Origin: Arenimonas donghaensis DSM 18148 = HO3-R19
GTDB lineage: Bacteria; Pseudomonadota; Gammaproteobacteria; Xanthomonadales; Xanthomonadaceae
Assembly: GCF_000743535.1 (NCBI RefSeq)
Contig: NZ_AVCJ01000003.1
Coordinates: 45,813 to 109,812 of the forward strand
DNA length: 64,000 bases
Reading direction: 5' to 3'
The notes beneath the pieces were generated by a model. The model saw only the letters and a program-made list of their open reading frames with translations. It was not told the DNA's origin and made no database searches. Both the position numbers and the translations under genes were made by a program. Positions 1 through 7,765 of the stretch are shown here, in pieces. Positions within the stretch are counted from its first letter, which is position 1; every line of letters starts with the position of its first letter.

Positions 1-1
1 C

Positions 2-601
2 ATCTTCCAGCAGCTGTCCGGGCTGGCGCCGGCGATCAAGCTGCGCAAGATGATGCAGTCGCCCTTCACCCTGCACAAAGGCATCCTCGCCCGCATCGAG
101 CGCGAGGCCAAGCTGGCGCGCGCGGGCAAGGGCGGCCACATCATCGCCAAGATGAACGCGCTCAACGAGGCCCAGGTCATCCGGGCGCTTTACGAGGCAT
201 CCCAGGCCGGCGTGAAGATCGAACTGATCGTGCGCGGCGCCTGCTGCCTGCGCCCCGGCGTGCCCGGGATGTCCGAGAACATCACGGTGCGTTCGGTGGT
301 CGGCCGTTTCCTGGAACACAGCCGCGTCTACTGGTTCGGCAACGGCGGCAAGGCCGAGACGTTCTGCTCCAGCGCCGACTGGATGGAGCGCAACCTGCTG
401 CGCCGGGTCGAGACCTGCTTCCCCATCCTCGACCCGCGCCTGGCCGAACGCGTCTACGACGAGGAGTTGGCGAACTACCTCAACGACAACCAGCAGGCCT
501 GGGAACTGCGCGAGGACGGCAGTTATGTCCGCGTCTCGCCGGCCGCCGACGAGATGCCCTATTCTGCCCAGGGCGCGCTCCTGGCCAAACTTTGCGGATG
601 A
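2..601 (+). CDS. ppk: Polyphosphate kinase, C-terminal part (5' end outside window)
   Basis: The last ~199 codons of polyphosphate kinase 1, which reversibly transfers the gamma-phosphate of ATP to a growing polyphosphate chain. The fragment runs in frame from the first bases of the window and covers the C-terminal catalytic (PLD-like C2) region. GGHIIAKMNALNE, IELIVRGACCLRPGVPGMSE and the GRFLEHSR stretch are all family hallmarks, and the histidine of EHSR is one of the conserved catalytic-region histidines. The C-terminus (VCFPI-like region, then ELANYLNDN) is intact and ends normally. The next gene, ppx, starts 4 bp downstream, so synthesis and degradation of polyphosphate are encoded together. 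Confidence 0.95.
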   Translation: MFQQLSGLAPAIKLRKMMQSPFTLHKGILARIEREAKLARAGKGGHIIAKMNALNEAQVIRALYEASQAGVKIELIVRGACCLRPGVPGMSENITVRSVVGRFLEHSRVYWFGNGGKAETFCSSADWMERNLLRRVETCFPILDPRLAERVYDEELANYLNDNQQAWELREDGSYVRVSPAADEMPYSAQGALLAKLCG

Positions 602-605
602 CCCG

Positions 606-2126
606 ATGCCGATCGAAGCCACGCCACCGCTGAAGGACGGCGACCTGCTGGCAGCGGTGGACCTGGGATCGAACAGCTTCCACATGGTCGTCGCCCGCTA
701 CCTGATGGGCCAGCTGCGCATCGTCGACCGCATCAAGGAAACCGTGCGCCTGGCCGAAGGCCTGGACGGCCAGGGCGGCCTCGACCCGGCGGTCATGCCG
801 CGCGCACTGGACTGCCTGGCCCGCTTCGGCCAGCGCATCCGCAGCCTGCCGGCGCCGCGCGTCCGCGCCATCGCCACCAATACCGTGCGCCAGCTGGCCA
901 ATCCGCAGGCCTTCCTGATGCCAGCGGAAACCGCCCTGGGCCACGGCATCGAAGTGGTGGCCGGACGCGAGGAAGCCCGCCTGATCTACCTGGGCGTCGC
1001 CCACGGCAATCCGCCCGACCCCGGCAAGCGCCGGCTGGTGATGGACATCGGCGGTGGCTCCACCGAAGTCATCATCGGCGAGGGCCTCGAGGCGGTGGAG
1101 CGCGAAAGCCTGCAGATGGGCTGCATCGCGACCACCCGGCGGTTCTTCGGCGACGGCCGGATCAACCGCAAGCGCTGGAAGGAGGCCCGCATCGAACTGG
1201 CGGCCGAGTTCCAGCAATTCGCCGAGGCCTACCGCCGGCGGGGCTGGCAGGAAGCCATGGGCTCGTCGGGAACCATCAAGGCGATCTGCGACGTGTCGGT
1301 GAAGATGAAGCTCACCAAGGTCTCGATCACCGACGCCAGCCTGGCGACCATCCGCGACAAGCTGCTCGACTTCGATACGCTCGACAGCATCAAGCTGCCC
1401 GGGCTGTCGTCCGAACGGCGTCCCATTTTCGCCGGCGGCCTGCTGGTGCTGGACGCGGCCTTCGGCGCCCTTGGCATCGAACGCATGTATGTCAGCGACC
1501 ACGCCATGCGCGAGGGCGTGCTGTACGACCTGATCGGCCGCAACCGCCAGGACGACCCGCGCGCGGAGTCGATCCGGGCGCTTCAGGTGCGCTACGACAT
1601 CGACCCCGAACAGGCGGCCCGCGTGGAAGCCACGGCGATGAGCCTGTTCGACCAGGCCGAGCTGCCCTGGGGCCTGGACGCCGACAACCGGCGCCTGCTG
1701 GCCTGGGCCGCGCGCATCCACGAAATCGGCCTGGCCATCGCCCACAGCCAGTACCACCAGCACGGCGCCTACCTGGTCGAACACTCGGACATCGCCGGTT
1801 TCTCCCGTACCGAACAGCAGACCCTGGCCGCGCTGGTGCGCAACCAGCGCCGCAACTTCAACCCGGCCAGCTTCGACAAGGTGCCCGACCGCCTGATGGC
1901 CAATATCCAGCGCTGCGCCTTGCTGCTGCGGCTGGCGGTGCTGATGCACCGCAGCCACGACAGTGACCCGCTGCCGGTGGTGGAACTGGACGTCGACGGC
2001 GACGAACTGCTGCTGCGCCTGCCCAAGCGCTGGCTCGATGGCCATCCGCTGACCCGGCTGGACCTGGAAACCGAGCGCGAACTGCTCGAGGGCTTCGGCC
2101 ACAAGATGGTGCTGCGCACCCTGTGA
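606..2126 (+). CDS. ppx: Exopolyphosphatase (Ppx/GppA family)
   Basis: 506-residue Ppx/GppA phosphatase that releases phosphate from polyphosphate ends, and may also act on pppGpp. The actin-like ATPase fold is clear: phosphate loop 1 DLGSNSFHMVVARY near residue 20, phosphate loop 2 DIGGGSTEVIIGEGLEAVE near 145, and SSGTIKAICDV near 220. An HD-like C-terminal half contains RIHEIGLAIAHSQYHQHGAY. I chose the ATG 4 bp after the ppk stop: the frame is open further upstream, but family homology begins just after this codon and the upstream codons overlap ppk. Length matches E. coli Ppx (513 aa). Likely co-transcribed with ppk. Confidence 0.93.
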   Translation: MPIEATPPLKDGDLLAAVDLGSNSFHMVVARYLMGQLRIVDRIKETVRLAEGLDGQGGLDPAVMPRALDCLARFGQRIRSLPAPRVRAIATNTVRQLANPQAFLMPAETALGHGIEVVAGREEARLIYLGVAHGNPPDPGKRRLVMDIGGGSTEVIIGEGLEAVERESLQMGCIATTRRFFGDGRINRKRWKEARIELAAEFQQFAEAYRRRGWQEAMGSSGTIKAICDVSVKMKLTKVSITDASLATIRDKLLDFDTLDSIKLPGLSSERRPIFAGGLLVLDAAFGALGIERMYVSDHAMREGVLYDLIGRNRQDDPRAESIRALQVRYDIDPEQAARVEATAMSLFDQAELPWGLDADNRRLLAWAARIHEIGLAIAHSQYHQHGAYLVEHSDIAGFSRTEQQTLAALVRNQRRNFNPASFDKVPDRLMANIQRCALLLRLAVLMHRSHDSDPLPVVELDVDGDELLLRLPKRWLDGHPLTRLDLETERELLEGFGHKMVLRTL

Positions 2127-2173
2127 GCCCGTAACACCCGCGTCATGCGCTGGTCATGGGCCTGGCACATGCC

Positions 2174-2190
2174 GGCGGCAACCTGCCGCC
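2174..2190 (+). other. Perfect 7-bp hairpin abutting the glycosyltransferase start codon
   Basis: GGCGGCA-ACC-TGCCGCC, a 7-bp stem with a 3-nt loop, ends at the base immediately before the ATG at 2191. I see no Shine-Dalgarno sequence there. The hairpin would occupy the ribosome landing site of the next gene, so it could limit its translation or act as a weak intercistronic stop. Structure only; function inferred. Confidence 0.4.
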
Positions 2191-3336
2191 ATGGACAAGC
2201 GCCTGCACATCGAACTGGTCACCGAAACCTATCCGCCCGACGTCAACGGCGTGGCCCTGACCGTGCACTCGCTGGAACAGGGGCTGCGCGGACTGGGCCA
2301 CGCCGTCGGCGTGGTCCGTCCCGAGCGCGAGCACGACGGGCCGCGGCCCGATCCGATGCTGATGCTGGTCGAAGGCGCCCCGATCCCGCGTTATCCGGGC
2401 CTGCGTTTCGGCTTGCCGGCCGGGCGCCGGCTCCTGGCGCGCTGGCAGGCGCAGCGGCCGGACGCGGTTTATATCGCCACCGAGGGTCCGCTGGGCTGGT
2501 CGGCGCTGCGGGCGTGCCGACAGCTTGGCATCCCGGTCGCCACCGGCTTCCACACCCGCTTCGACGATTACGTCGGACGCTACGGCGCGGGTTTCCTCAG
2601 CCCCTGGGTGTTCGCCTGGCTGCGTCGTTTCCACAACCGCGCCGACGCCACCCTGGTGCCGACGCGGGAGCTGCGCGACCAGCTCGCGCAGCAGGGCTTC
2701 CGGCGGGTCGCGCACCTGGGCCGGGCGGTGGACACCGAAGCCTTCCATCCGCGCTTCCGCGACCCGGCGCTGCGCCAGCGCTGGGGCGCGGCGGTCGATG
2801 CGCCGGTGCTGGTGCACGTGGGCCGGATCGCCCCGGAGAAAAACCTGCCGCTGGCCGTGCGCGCCTATCGCGAACTGCAGAAGCACCGCCCCGATGCGCG
2901 CTTTATCTGGGTCGGCGACGGCCCGGCGCGCGCCGGCCTGCAGGCGGCGAACCCGGACTTCCTGTTCGCTGGCGTACTGCGCGGTGAACACCTGGCGCGA
3001 CACTTCGCCAGCGCCGACCTGTTCTGTTTCCCCAGCCTCTCGGAAACCTTCGGCAACGTGACGCTCGAAGCCATGGCCAGCGGCATCGCCACCATCGCGT
3101 TCGACTATGGCGCTGCCCGCGAACACCTGCGGCACGGGCTGCACGGGGCCGCCGTCGAGGTGGGCGATGAGCCGGGCTTCGTCCGGGCACTGCTGGCCAC
3201 GGCCACCGGCGAGGGCCTGCGGCACCAGGGCGACGCAGCCAGGCGTGCGGTCCAGCACCTGCACCCCGACCAGGTGGCGAAGGACTTCGCGGCCCTGCTC
3301 GGCGGGCTGGGCGGTCATCGGGAGCAGGCGGCGTGA
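2191..3336 (+). CDS. GT4-family glycosyltransferase (MgtA-like)
   Basis: 381-residue retaining GT-B glycosyltransferase of family GT4, probably transferring a hexose (mannose in MgtA-type relatives) from a nucleotide sugar to a lipid or glycan. The N-terminal Rossmann domain opens with LVTETYPPDVNGVALTV, typical of the group. The C-terminal donor domain has VGRIAPEKNL and the E-x7-E signature in SETFGNVTLE near residue 290. It is cytoplasmic or membrane-peripheral, with no signal peptide. The PAP2 phosphatase that follows overlaps its stop codon by GTGA, a pairing consistent with a lipid-linked substrate. The exact acceptor cannot be read from sequence. Confidence 0.85.
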   Translation: MDKRLHIELVTETYPPDVNGVALTVHSLEQGLRGLGHAVGVVRPEREHDGPRPDPMLMLVEGAPIPRYPGLRFGLPAGRRLLARWQAQRPDAVYIATEGPLGWSALRACRQLGIPVATGFHTRFDDYVGRYGAGFLSPWVFAWLRRFHNRADATLVPTRELRDQLAQQGFRRVAHLGRAVDTEAFHPRFRDPALRQRWGAAVDAPVLVHVGRIAPEKNLPLAVRAYRELQKHRPDARFIWVGDGPARAGLQAANPDFLFAGVLRGEHLARHFASADLFCFPSLSETFGNVTLEAMASGIATIAFDYGAAREHLRHGLHGAAVEVGDEPGFVRALLATATGEGLRHQGDAARRAVQHLHPDQVAKDFAALLGGLGGHREQAA

Positions 3337-3863
3337 ACGCCCGGGTCCGTCGAATGTCGGACCGCGAACACGCCTGGTGCCTGGTAGCCAACCGCTGGGG
3401 CACGCGCGCAGTCGTGCGCGCCTACTTCCGCGCGGTCAGCCGCCTCGGCGACGGCGCCTTCTGGTACGCGCTGATGGCCGCTCTGGTCGTCCTGGACGGT
3501 TGGCGCGGCCTGGCGGTTTCGGCGCAACTGGCCGCGACCGGCCTGGTGGCGCTGCTGCTGTACCGCAAGCTCAAGCGCTGGACCCGGCGCCCGCGCCCCT
3601 TCGCCGCCGATGGCCGCATCCGCGCCTGGATGGCGCCGCTGGACGAATTCAGCTTCCCGTCCGGCCACACCCTGCACGCGGTAGCGTTCACGACGGTTGC
3701 CCTCGCCCACTACCCGGCCCTGGCACCGCTGCTGCTGCCCTTCGCTGCAAGCGTCGCGGCATCGCGCGTGGTCCTGGGCCTGCACTACCCCAGCGACGTA
3801 CTCGCCGCCACCGGCATCGGCCTGGCCCTGGGCAGCCTCTCCCTGCTGATCCTGCCCCTGTAG
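3333..3863 (+). CDS. PAP2-family membrane phosphatase
   Basis: 176-residue integral membrane phosphatase of the PAP2 superfamily, probably acting on a lipid phosphate or undecaprenyl pyrophosphate at the membrane. The three signature motifs are present: KRWTRRPRP (motif 1), EFSFPSGHTLH (motif 2, catalytic His) and SRVVLGLHYPSDV (motif 3). There are about five hydrophobic segments. The listed start is a GTG whose last two bases are shared with the glycosyltransferase stop (GTGA), suggesting coupling. An in-frame ATG at 3354 would shorten it by seven residues and is an alternative. Confidence 0.85.
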   Translation: MNARVRRMSDREHAWCLVANRWGTRAVVRAYFRAVSRLGDGAFWYALMAALVVLDGWRGLAVSAQLAATGLVALLLYRKLKRWTRRPRPFAADGRIRAWMAPLDEFSFPSGHTLHAVAFTTVALAHYPALAPLLLPFAASVAASRVVLGLHYPSDVLAATGIGLALGSLSLLILPL

Positions 3864-3940
3864 CAGTCCCATCAAGGGACTTCAGTCCCCGGCTCTGGTC
3901 TTGCCTTGCGGCAAGAACGGCGTCGCCGCTCAGGACATTC

Positions 3941-4058
3941 GTGGGTGGAGGCGCCGCGCCTTCGCCCCGGCCGACACGCCGTGAACCCATCCATGGGGGC
4001 TCGTCGTCGACATCCATGTCTCCGACGGTCGGCCGGGGCGAAGACGCGACACCTCCTC
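3941..4058 (+). repeat. Hairpin module A of the inverted-repeat element
   Basis: Folds into a long stem. CTTCGCCCCGGCCGA at 3960-3974 pairs perfectly with 4029-4043 (15 bp). Pairing extends outward towards GAGG/CCTC with three mismatches over 27 pairs. The ~54-nt apical region contains CCATGG-centred sequence. It aligns without gaps to the reverse complement of module B (92 of 118 identical by my count). Confidence 0.75.
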
Positions 4059-4187
4059 AAGAAATCGTCGTTGGCGAGGTGAGAGCGGCATTTGCTCGAG
4101 GACCCGGTCGCGACTTGCGCCCGTGGCACTTGGCTCTTGGCTCTTGGCTTCTCGCTCTTGCTTGCCAGCCGGCCACCGAACCCTATC

Positions 4188-4305
4188 GAGGAGGTAGCGT
4201 GCGGTCGCCCTGGCCGACCTTCGGAGACAAGGACGTCGACGAAGAGCCTGCATGGAGGTACTTGCGGCGTGTCGGCCAGGGCGACCGCACGCTGCCTCCA
4301 CCCGC
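4188..4305 (-). repeat. Hairpin module B of the inverted-repeat element
   Basis: Inverted copy of module A. A 23-bp perfect stem pairs 4196-4218 with 4271-4293, extending to 26 of 27 pairs. Relative to module A the stem carries several paired substitutions that keep pairing (C-G to T-A twice, T-A to G-C, C-G to G-C). This implies that the structure, not the sequence, is maintained. Confidence 0.75.
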
Positions 4306-4409
4306 GGATGCAACACGCGCCCAAGCCCTTCTTGCCGCAGGGCAAGACCAGAGAGCGGGGCTGAAGTCCCACTCACGCCGAAGAGAAAGAGCAGCAGCTG
4401 AAGGGAGCC

Positions 4410-5012
4410 CTACGCTGCCAGGGGGCGCGTCCAGAAGGTCAGCGGTTTTTCGGAGGGCGTACTTTCGCCGAGTTCGCGCCAGGCCAGGTGGACGGTGAGT
4501 CCGGGCTGGCGCTGGTAGCCACGCTTGGCCCAGAAGTCTTCGTTGCCGCGGTGGCCCGGGGGGCGCCGGGGATCGTCCGCGGGACGGTCGACCGCGCAAA
4601 AGGCCGTGAGGCGGAAACGACCCAGCGCCGAGGCATGGGCCTCGCGTTCGTCGAAAAAACGATGACCCAGGCCGCGTCCGCGCCAGGCCGGCAGCAGCAC
4701 CGATTCGCCGAAATAGAAAACCTCGTCCACCGCCCGCCCTGCCTCCAGGAAGGGCTTCTGGAACTCGGGGCTGTCGTCCGCCAGCGGCAGGCCGGTCGAG
4801 GCGCCGATGACCTGGTCGCCGTCGAAGGCCAGCACCACCACGCTGTCGGCGGACCTCACGTAGGCCTGCAGGTATTCGCGTTCGTATGCGGCGTCGCCGT
4901 CGTACAGATAGGGCCAGTCGCGGAACACCTGCGTGCGCAGCGCCGCGACGGCCTCCAGCCAGGGCACGAGGCCCTGGCCCGTCACCCGCCGCAGGCCGAT
5001 GCCGTCGCTCAC
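4410..5012 (-). CDS. GNAT-family N-acetyltransferase
   Basis: About 200-residue acetyl-CoA-dependent acyltransferase; substrate not identifiable. The GNAT core is visible: VVVLAFDGDQVIGASTG (beta 2-4) and VLLPAWRGRGLGHRFFDERE, whose RGRGLG is the acetyl-CoA pyrophosphate loop, then ENDFWAKRGY-like GNEDFWAKRGYQ near the C-terminus. I take the GTG at 5012, which forms a GTGA overlap with the stop of the upstream DUF885 gene. An in-frame GTG at 5036 would add eight residues. Co-translated with DUF885. Its 3' end abuts the inverted-repeat element. Confidence 0.8.
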   Translation of the reverse strand: MSDGIGLRRVTGQGLVPWLEAVAALRTQVFRDWPYLYDGDAAYEREYLQAYVRSADSVVVLAFDGDQVIGASTGLPLADDSPEFQKPFLEAGRAVDEVFYFGESVLLPAWRGRGLGHRFFDEREAHASALGRFRLTAFCAVDRPADDPRRPPGHRGNEDFWAKRGYQRQPGLTVHLAWRELGESTPSEKPLTFWTRPLAA

Positions 5013-6829
5013 TTCCCGGCCTGCGCCTTGATCCACGCGTCCACGCGCTGCTCGAGCAGGCTCAGCGGAAGGTCGCCGCCGGTCAGCAGCAGGTCGTGGA
5101 AAGCCGCCAGGTCGAAGCGATCACCCAGGCGCGTCTTTGCCCGTTCGCGCAACGCCAGGATCCTGTTCATGCCCACCTTGTAGGCCAGGGCCTGCCCCGG
5201 CATCACCAGGTAGCGTTCGATTTCGGCGACCACGTCGGTCTCGGGCATGCCGGCTTTTTCCAGCATGTAGGCGATGGCCTGCTCGCGCGTCCAGCGCTTG
5301 TCATGCAGTCCGGTGTCCACCACCAGCCGCACGGCGCGCATCATCTCGCCCTGCAGGCGGCCCAGGTTGTCCAGCGGCTCGTCCTGGAAGCCCAGCTCCC
5401 AGGCCAGCTGCTCGGTGTACAGCGCCCAGCCTTCCGAAAACGCGGTGAACGGCAGCACCTTGCGGAAGGTCGGCACGCCGGTCAGTTCCTGCTGGATCGT
5501 GGTCTGGAAGTGGTGGCCCGGAATGGCCTCGTGGTAGGCCAGCGTGCGCATGCCGAAGCGCGCCACTTCCGCGGTGTTGCGCAGGTTGATGAAGAACTTG
5601 CCGGGGCGCGAGCCGTCGAAGGCCGGCGGCTGGTAGTAGGCGCCGGGCGCGGTCTTTTCGCGGAACTCGGGCACGCGCTCCACCTCGACGCCCTGCCGGG
5701 GCCGGACGTTGAAGACACCGTCCAGGCCGGCATCGATTTCTTCGATGATGGCGGTGAAGTCGGCGATGATCGCGGCGCGGCCTTCATCGGTGTCGGGATA
5801 CAGCTGGTCGGGCCGCGTGGCGATCTGCTGAACGCGCTCGCCGATGCTGCCTTCGACCAGGCCTTCGCCGACCAGGATGGCGTCCATTTCGGCCTCCAGG
5901 CGCGCGACCTCGTCCAGGCCCAGCTGGTGCACCTGCGCCGGCGTCATGTCGGTGCTGGTGTGCATGCGCACGGACCAGGCGTAGAACGCCTCGCCCTCGG
6001 GCAGGGCCCAGACGCCGTGGTTGCCCCGGGTCTTGGGCAGCAGGCCGGCGTAGTAGTCGATGAAACGCTGGTAGGCCGGATAGACCTGCCCGGCGACCGC
6101 CGACCGGACCTGCTTGAGCAAGTCCTCGCGCTCGTCCGGTGCCACGGCGTCGGCGTCGAGCTTGGCCAGCCGTTCGTCGAAGGACGTGTAGAGGATGTTG
6201 TCGGTCGGCGCGGCGCCGATGAAGGCGCGCATTTCCGCCAGCACCTTCTCGACCACGAAGGTCGGCGGCAGGATGCCCGCCTGCTCGCGCTCGTGCAGCC
6301 CGGCCAGGACCTGTTCGGCCATCACCGGGAACTGCCGCAGCCGCGCGACGTAGTCGTCGGCGTCGCCGCGCGAGCGAAGCCCGTGCTGGGCGGCCATGAA
6401 GCTGGGCAGTTCGCTTTGCACGCCGAACAGCTGGTTGAGCGGGTAGTTGTGCTGGTAGAAGCGTTCGCCGTCCTGCTGGATGGCCAGGAAGTATTCGAGG
6501 ATGTCGTAGGACAACTGGCTGCCCGGGTCCAGGTCGCCGCGGTCGTAGTCGCGCAGGGTGGCCAGGTCCTCGCGCAGCTTTGCCTGCATGGCCCGCGCCT
6601 GCGCCGGCGACCGGTCGGACAGTTCGTCGCCGTACCAGTTCAGCCACGGCGGCAGCATGCCCAGCGAGGTCAGCAGCTCGGGGTCGTCCAGGGCGTATTC
6701 GATGAACACCCGCTCGTAGAACCAGCCGATCTTCAGCGGCTTGCCGTAGGCGGTGTGCAATCCCAGGCCCGTGGCGGCAAGCAGGACGGCCAGCAGCGCC
6801 CAGGCGATGAACTTGAACAGGGTCTTCAT
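5009..6829 (-). CDS. DUF885 family putative metallohydrolase, membrane-anchored
   Basis: 606-residue DUF885 protein, a family of predicted zinc peptidase-like hydrolases seen in many Xanthomonadaceae. An N-terminal hydrophobic helix (residues ~5-25, FKFIAWALLAVLLAATGLGL) is a signal peptide or membrane anchor, so the enzyme should be periplasmic. The family motif HEAIPGHHFQ lies near residue 432 and EGWALYTEQLAWELGF follows ~50 residues later, giving the likely metal ligands. The ATG at 6829 has GGGAG 6-10 nt upstream; the frame is open for 25 more codons but without homology. Substrate unknown. Overlaps the downstream GNAT by GTGA. Confidence 0.85.
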   Translation of the reverse strand: MKTLFKFIAWALLAVLLAATGLGLHTAYGKPLKIGWFYERVFIEYALDDPELLTSLGMLPPWLNWYGDELSDRSPAQARAMQAKLREDLATLRDYDRGDLDPGSQLSYDILEYFLAIQQDGERFYQHNYPLNQLFGVQSELPSFMAAQHGLRSRGDADDYVARLRQFPVMAEQVLAGLHEREQAGILPPTFVVEKVLAEMRAFIGAAPTDNILYTSFDERLAKLDADAVAPDEREDLLKQVRSAVAGQVYPAYQRFIDYYAGLLPKTRGNHGVWALPEGEAFYAWSVRMHTSTDMTPAQVHQLGLDEVARLEAEMDAILVGEGLVEGSIGERVQQIATRPDQLYPDTDEGRAAIIADFTAIIEEIDAGLDGVFNVRPRQGVEVERVPEFREKTAPGAYYQPPAFDGSRPGKFFINLRNTAEVARFGMRTLAYHEAIPGHHFQTTIQQELTGVPTFRKVLPFTAFSEGWALYTEQLAWELGFQDEPLDNLGRLQGEMMRAVRLVVDTGLHDKRWTREQAIAYMLEKAGMPETDVVAEIERYLVMPGQALAYKVGMNRILALRERAKTRLGDRFDLAAFHDLLLTGGDLPLSLLEQRVDAWIKAQAGK

Positions 6830-6889
6830 GGGGTTCTCCCGGTTTGCCGGAACCTTAGCAGAGCCCGCCCGCCCGGCACGCCCGGGAGC

Positions 6890-6895
6890 TACACT
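6890..6895 (+). promoter_or_regulatory. Candidate -10 box of rlmJ, very close to the start codon
   Basis: TACACT ends only 7 nt before the rlmJ ATG at 6903. If used, transcription would begin at or next to the start codon, giving a leaderless or near-leaderless message. No good -35 is visible at 17 bp. Confidence 0.3.
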
Positions 6896-6902
6896 GCCGG
6901 CC

Positions 6903-7763
6903 ATGAACTACCGTCACGGATTCCACGCCGGCAACCACGCCGACGTGCTCAAGCACCTGGTCCTGGTCGCCCTGCTCGATGCGCTCAAGCGCAAGCAGGC
7001 CCCCTTCTTCGTGCTCGACACCCACGCCGGGCGCGGCCAGTACGACCTGGCCGGAAGCCACGCCCAGCGCACCGGCGAAGCCGCCGATGGCGTCAAGCGA
7101 CTGCGCGCGGCGAACGCCTCCGGGCCGCCGGCGCTGGCCGCCTACCTGGCCGCCATCGACGCCTGCCGGGGCCGGGGTGGCGACATCTACCCCGGTTCGC
7201 CGCTGCTGGTGGCGCGGGCGCTGCGCGAACAGGACCGACTGGCCGCCTGTGAACTGCAGCCCGAGGAAGCCGCGGCGCTCAAGGACGTACTCGCCGGCGA
7301 CCCGCGCTGCCACGTGCACCAGCGTGACGGCTACGCCGCCATCAAGGCGCTGCTGCCGCCGCGCGAAGGCAGCACCCGCTTCGCCCGCGGCCTGGTGCTG
7401 GTCGACCCGCCCTACGAGGCCCAGACCGACGAATACCCGCTGATCACGGCCGCGCTGCGCGATGGCCTGGAACGCTTCCCGCAGGGCATCTTCGCGCTGT
7501 GGTACCCGATAAAGCAGCGGGCCCCGCTGCAGCCGCTGATGCGCAAGCTCGGCCACCTGCCGATGAAGTCGGCCCTGGCGATCGAGCTGCTGGTGCGACC
7601 CGATGACTCGCCGCTGCGAATGAATGGCAGCGGCATGGTGGTCATCAACCCGCCCTGGCAGTTCGAACGCGCGGTCGAACCGGCCCTGCGCCCCCTCGCC
7701 CAGGCCATGGGCGAAGCCGGCGCCTCCTGGCGCCTCACCTGGCTCAAGCAGGAAAAAACCTGA
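6903..7763 (+). CDS. rlmJ: 23S rRNA (adenine(2030)-N6)-methyltransferase RlmJ
   Basis: 286-residue SAM-dependent methyltransferase that makes m6A2030 in 23S rRNA. The N-terminus MNYRHGFHAGNHADVLKH is diagnostic for RlmJ. The SAM loop is VLDTHAGRGQYDL near residue 40 and the catalytic DPPY sits in LVDPPYEAQTDEYPL near 163. Length fits E. coli RlmJ (280 aa). It is divergent from the DUF885 gene with a 73-bp gap. No Shine-Dalgarno is evident before the ATG, consistent with the promoter lying so close. The reductase gene begins 2 bp after its stop. Confidence 0.93.
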   Translation: MNYRHGFHAGNHADVLKHLVLVALLDALKRKQAPFFVLDTHAGRGQYDLAGSHAQRTGEAADGVKRLRAANASGPPALAAYLAAIDACRGRGGDIYPGSPLLVARALREQDRLAACELQPEEAAALKDVLAGDPRCHVHQRDGYAAIKALLPPREGSTRFARGLVLVDPPYEAQTDEYPLITAALRDGLERFPQGIFALWYPIKQRAPLQPLMRKLGHLPMKSALAIELLVRPDDSPLRMNGSGMVVINPPWQFERAVEPALRPLAQAMGEAGASWRLTWLKQEKT

Positions 7764-7765
7764 CC

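Larger units (their letters stand above)
3876..4370. repeat. ~495-bp inverted-repeat element filling the gap between PAP2 and GNAT genes
   Basis: This element accounts for almost all of the 546-bp gene-free stretch 3864-4409. Its ends are imperfect terminal inverted repeats: 3876-3917 and the reverse complement of 4329-4370 match at 37 of 42 positions, and both contain GGGACTTCAG and TGGTCTTGCC. Inside lie two homologous 118-nt hairpin modules in opposite orientation (3941-4058 and 4188-4305). A short spacer has three 7-nt tandem copies of TTGGCTC/T at 4130-4150. No transposase or credible gene is inside. It resembles a composite REP/MITE-like intergenic element; whether it is mobile is unknown. 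Confidence 0.75.

Noticed and set aside
480..2102. 540-codon open frame antisense to ppx
   Set aside because: Low-complexity composition rich in Arg, Ala, Gly, Gln and His, no recognisable family, and fully antisense to a solid gene. GC-rich codon bias opens such shadow frames.
3107..4498. 463-codon frame running through PAP2 into the inverted-repeat element
   Set aside because: Overlaps two real genes out of frame. The portion in the repeat reads low-complexity Arg/Pro sequence with no homology; the repeat is better explained as structured non-coding DNA.
4886..7252. 788-codon plus-strand frame over the DUF885 gene
   Set aside because: Antisense shadow of DUF885 and out of frame with rlmJ; no motifs. 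The Arg/Gln/His-rich composition is typical of shadows.
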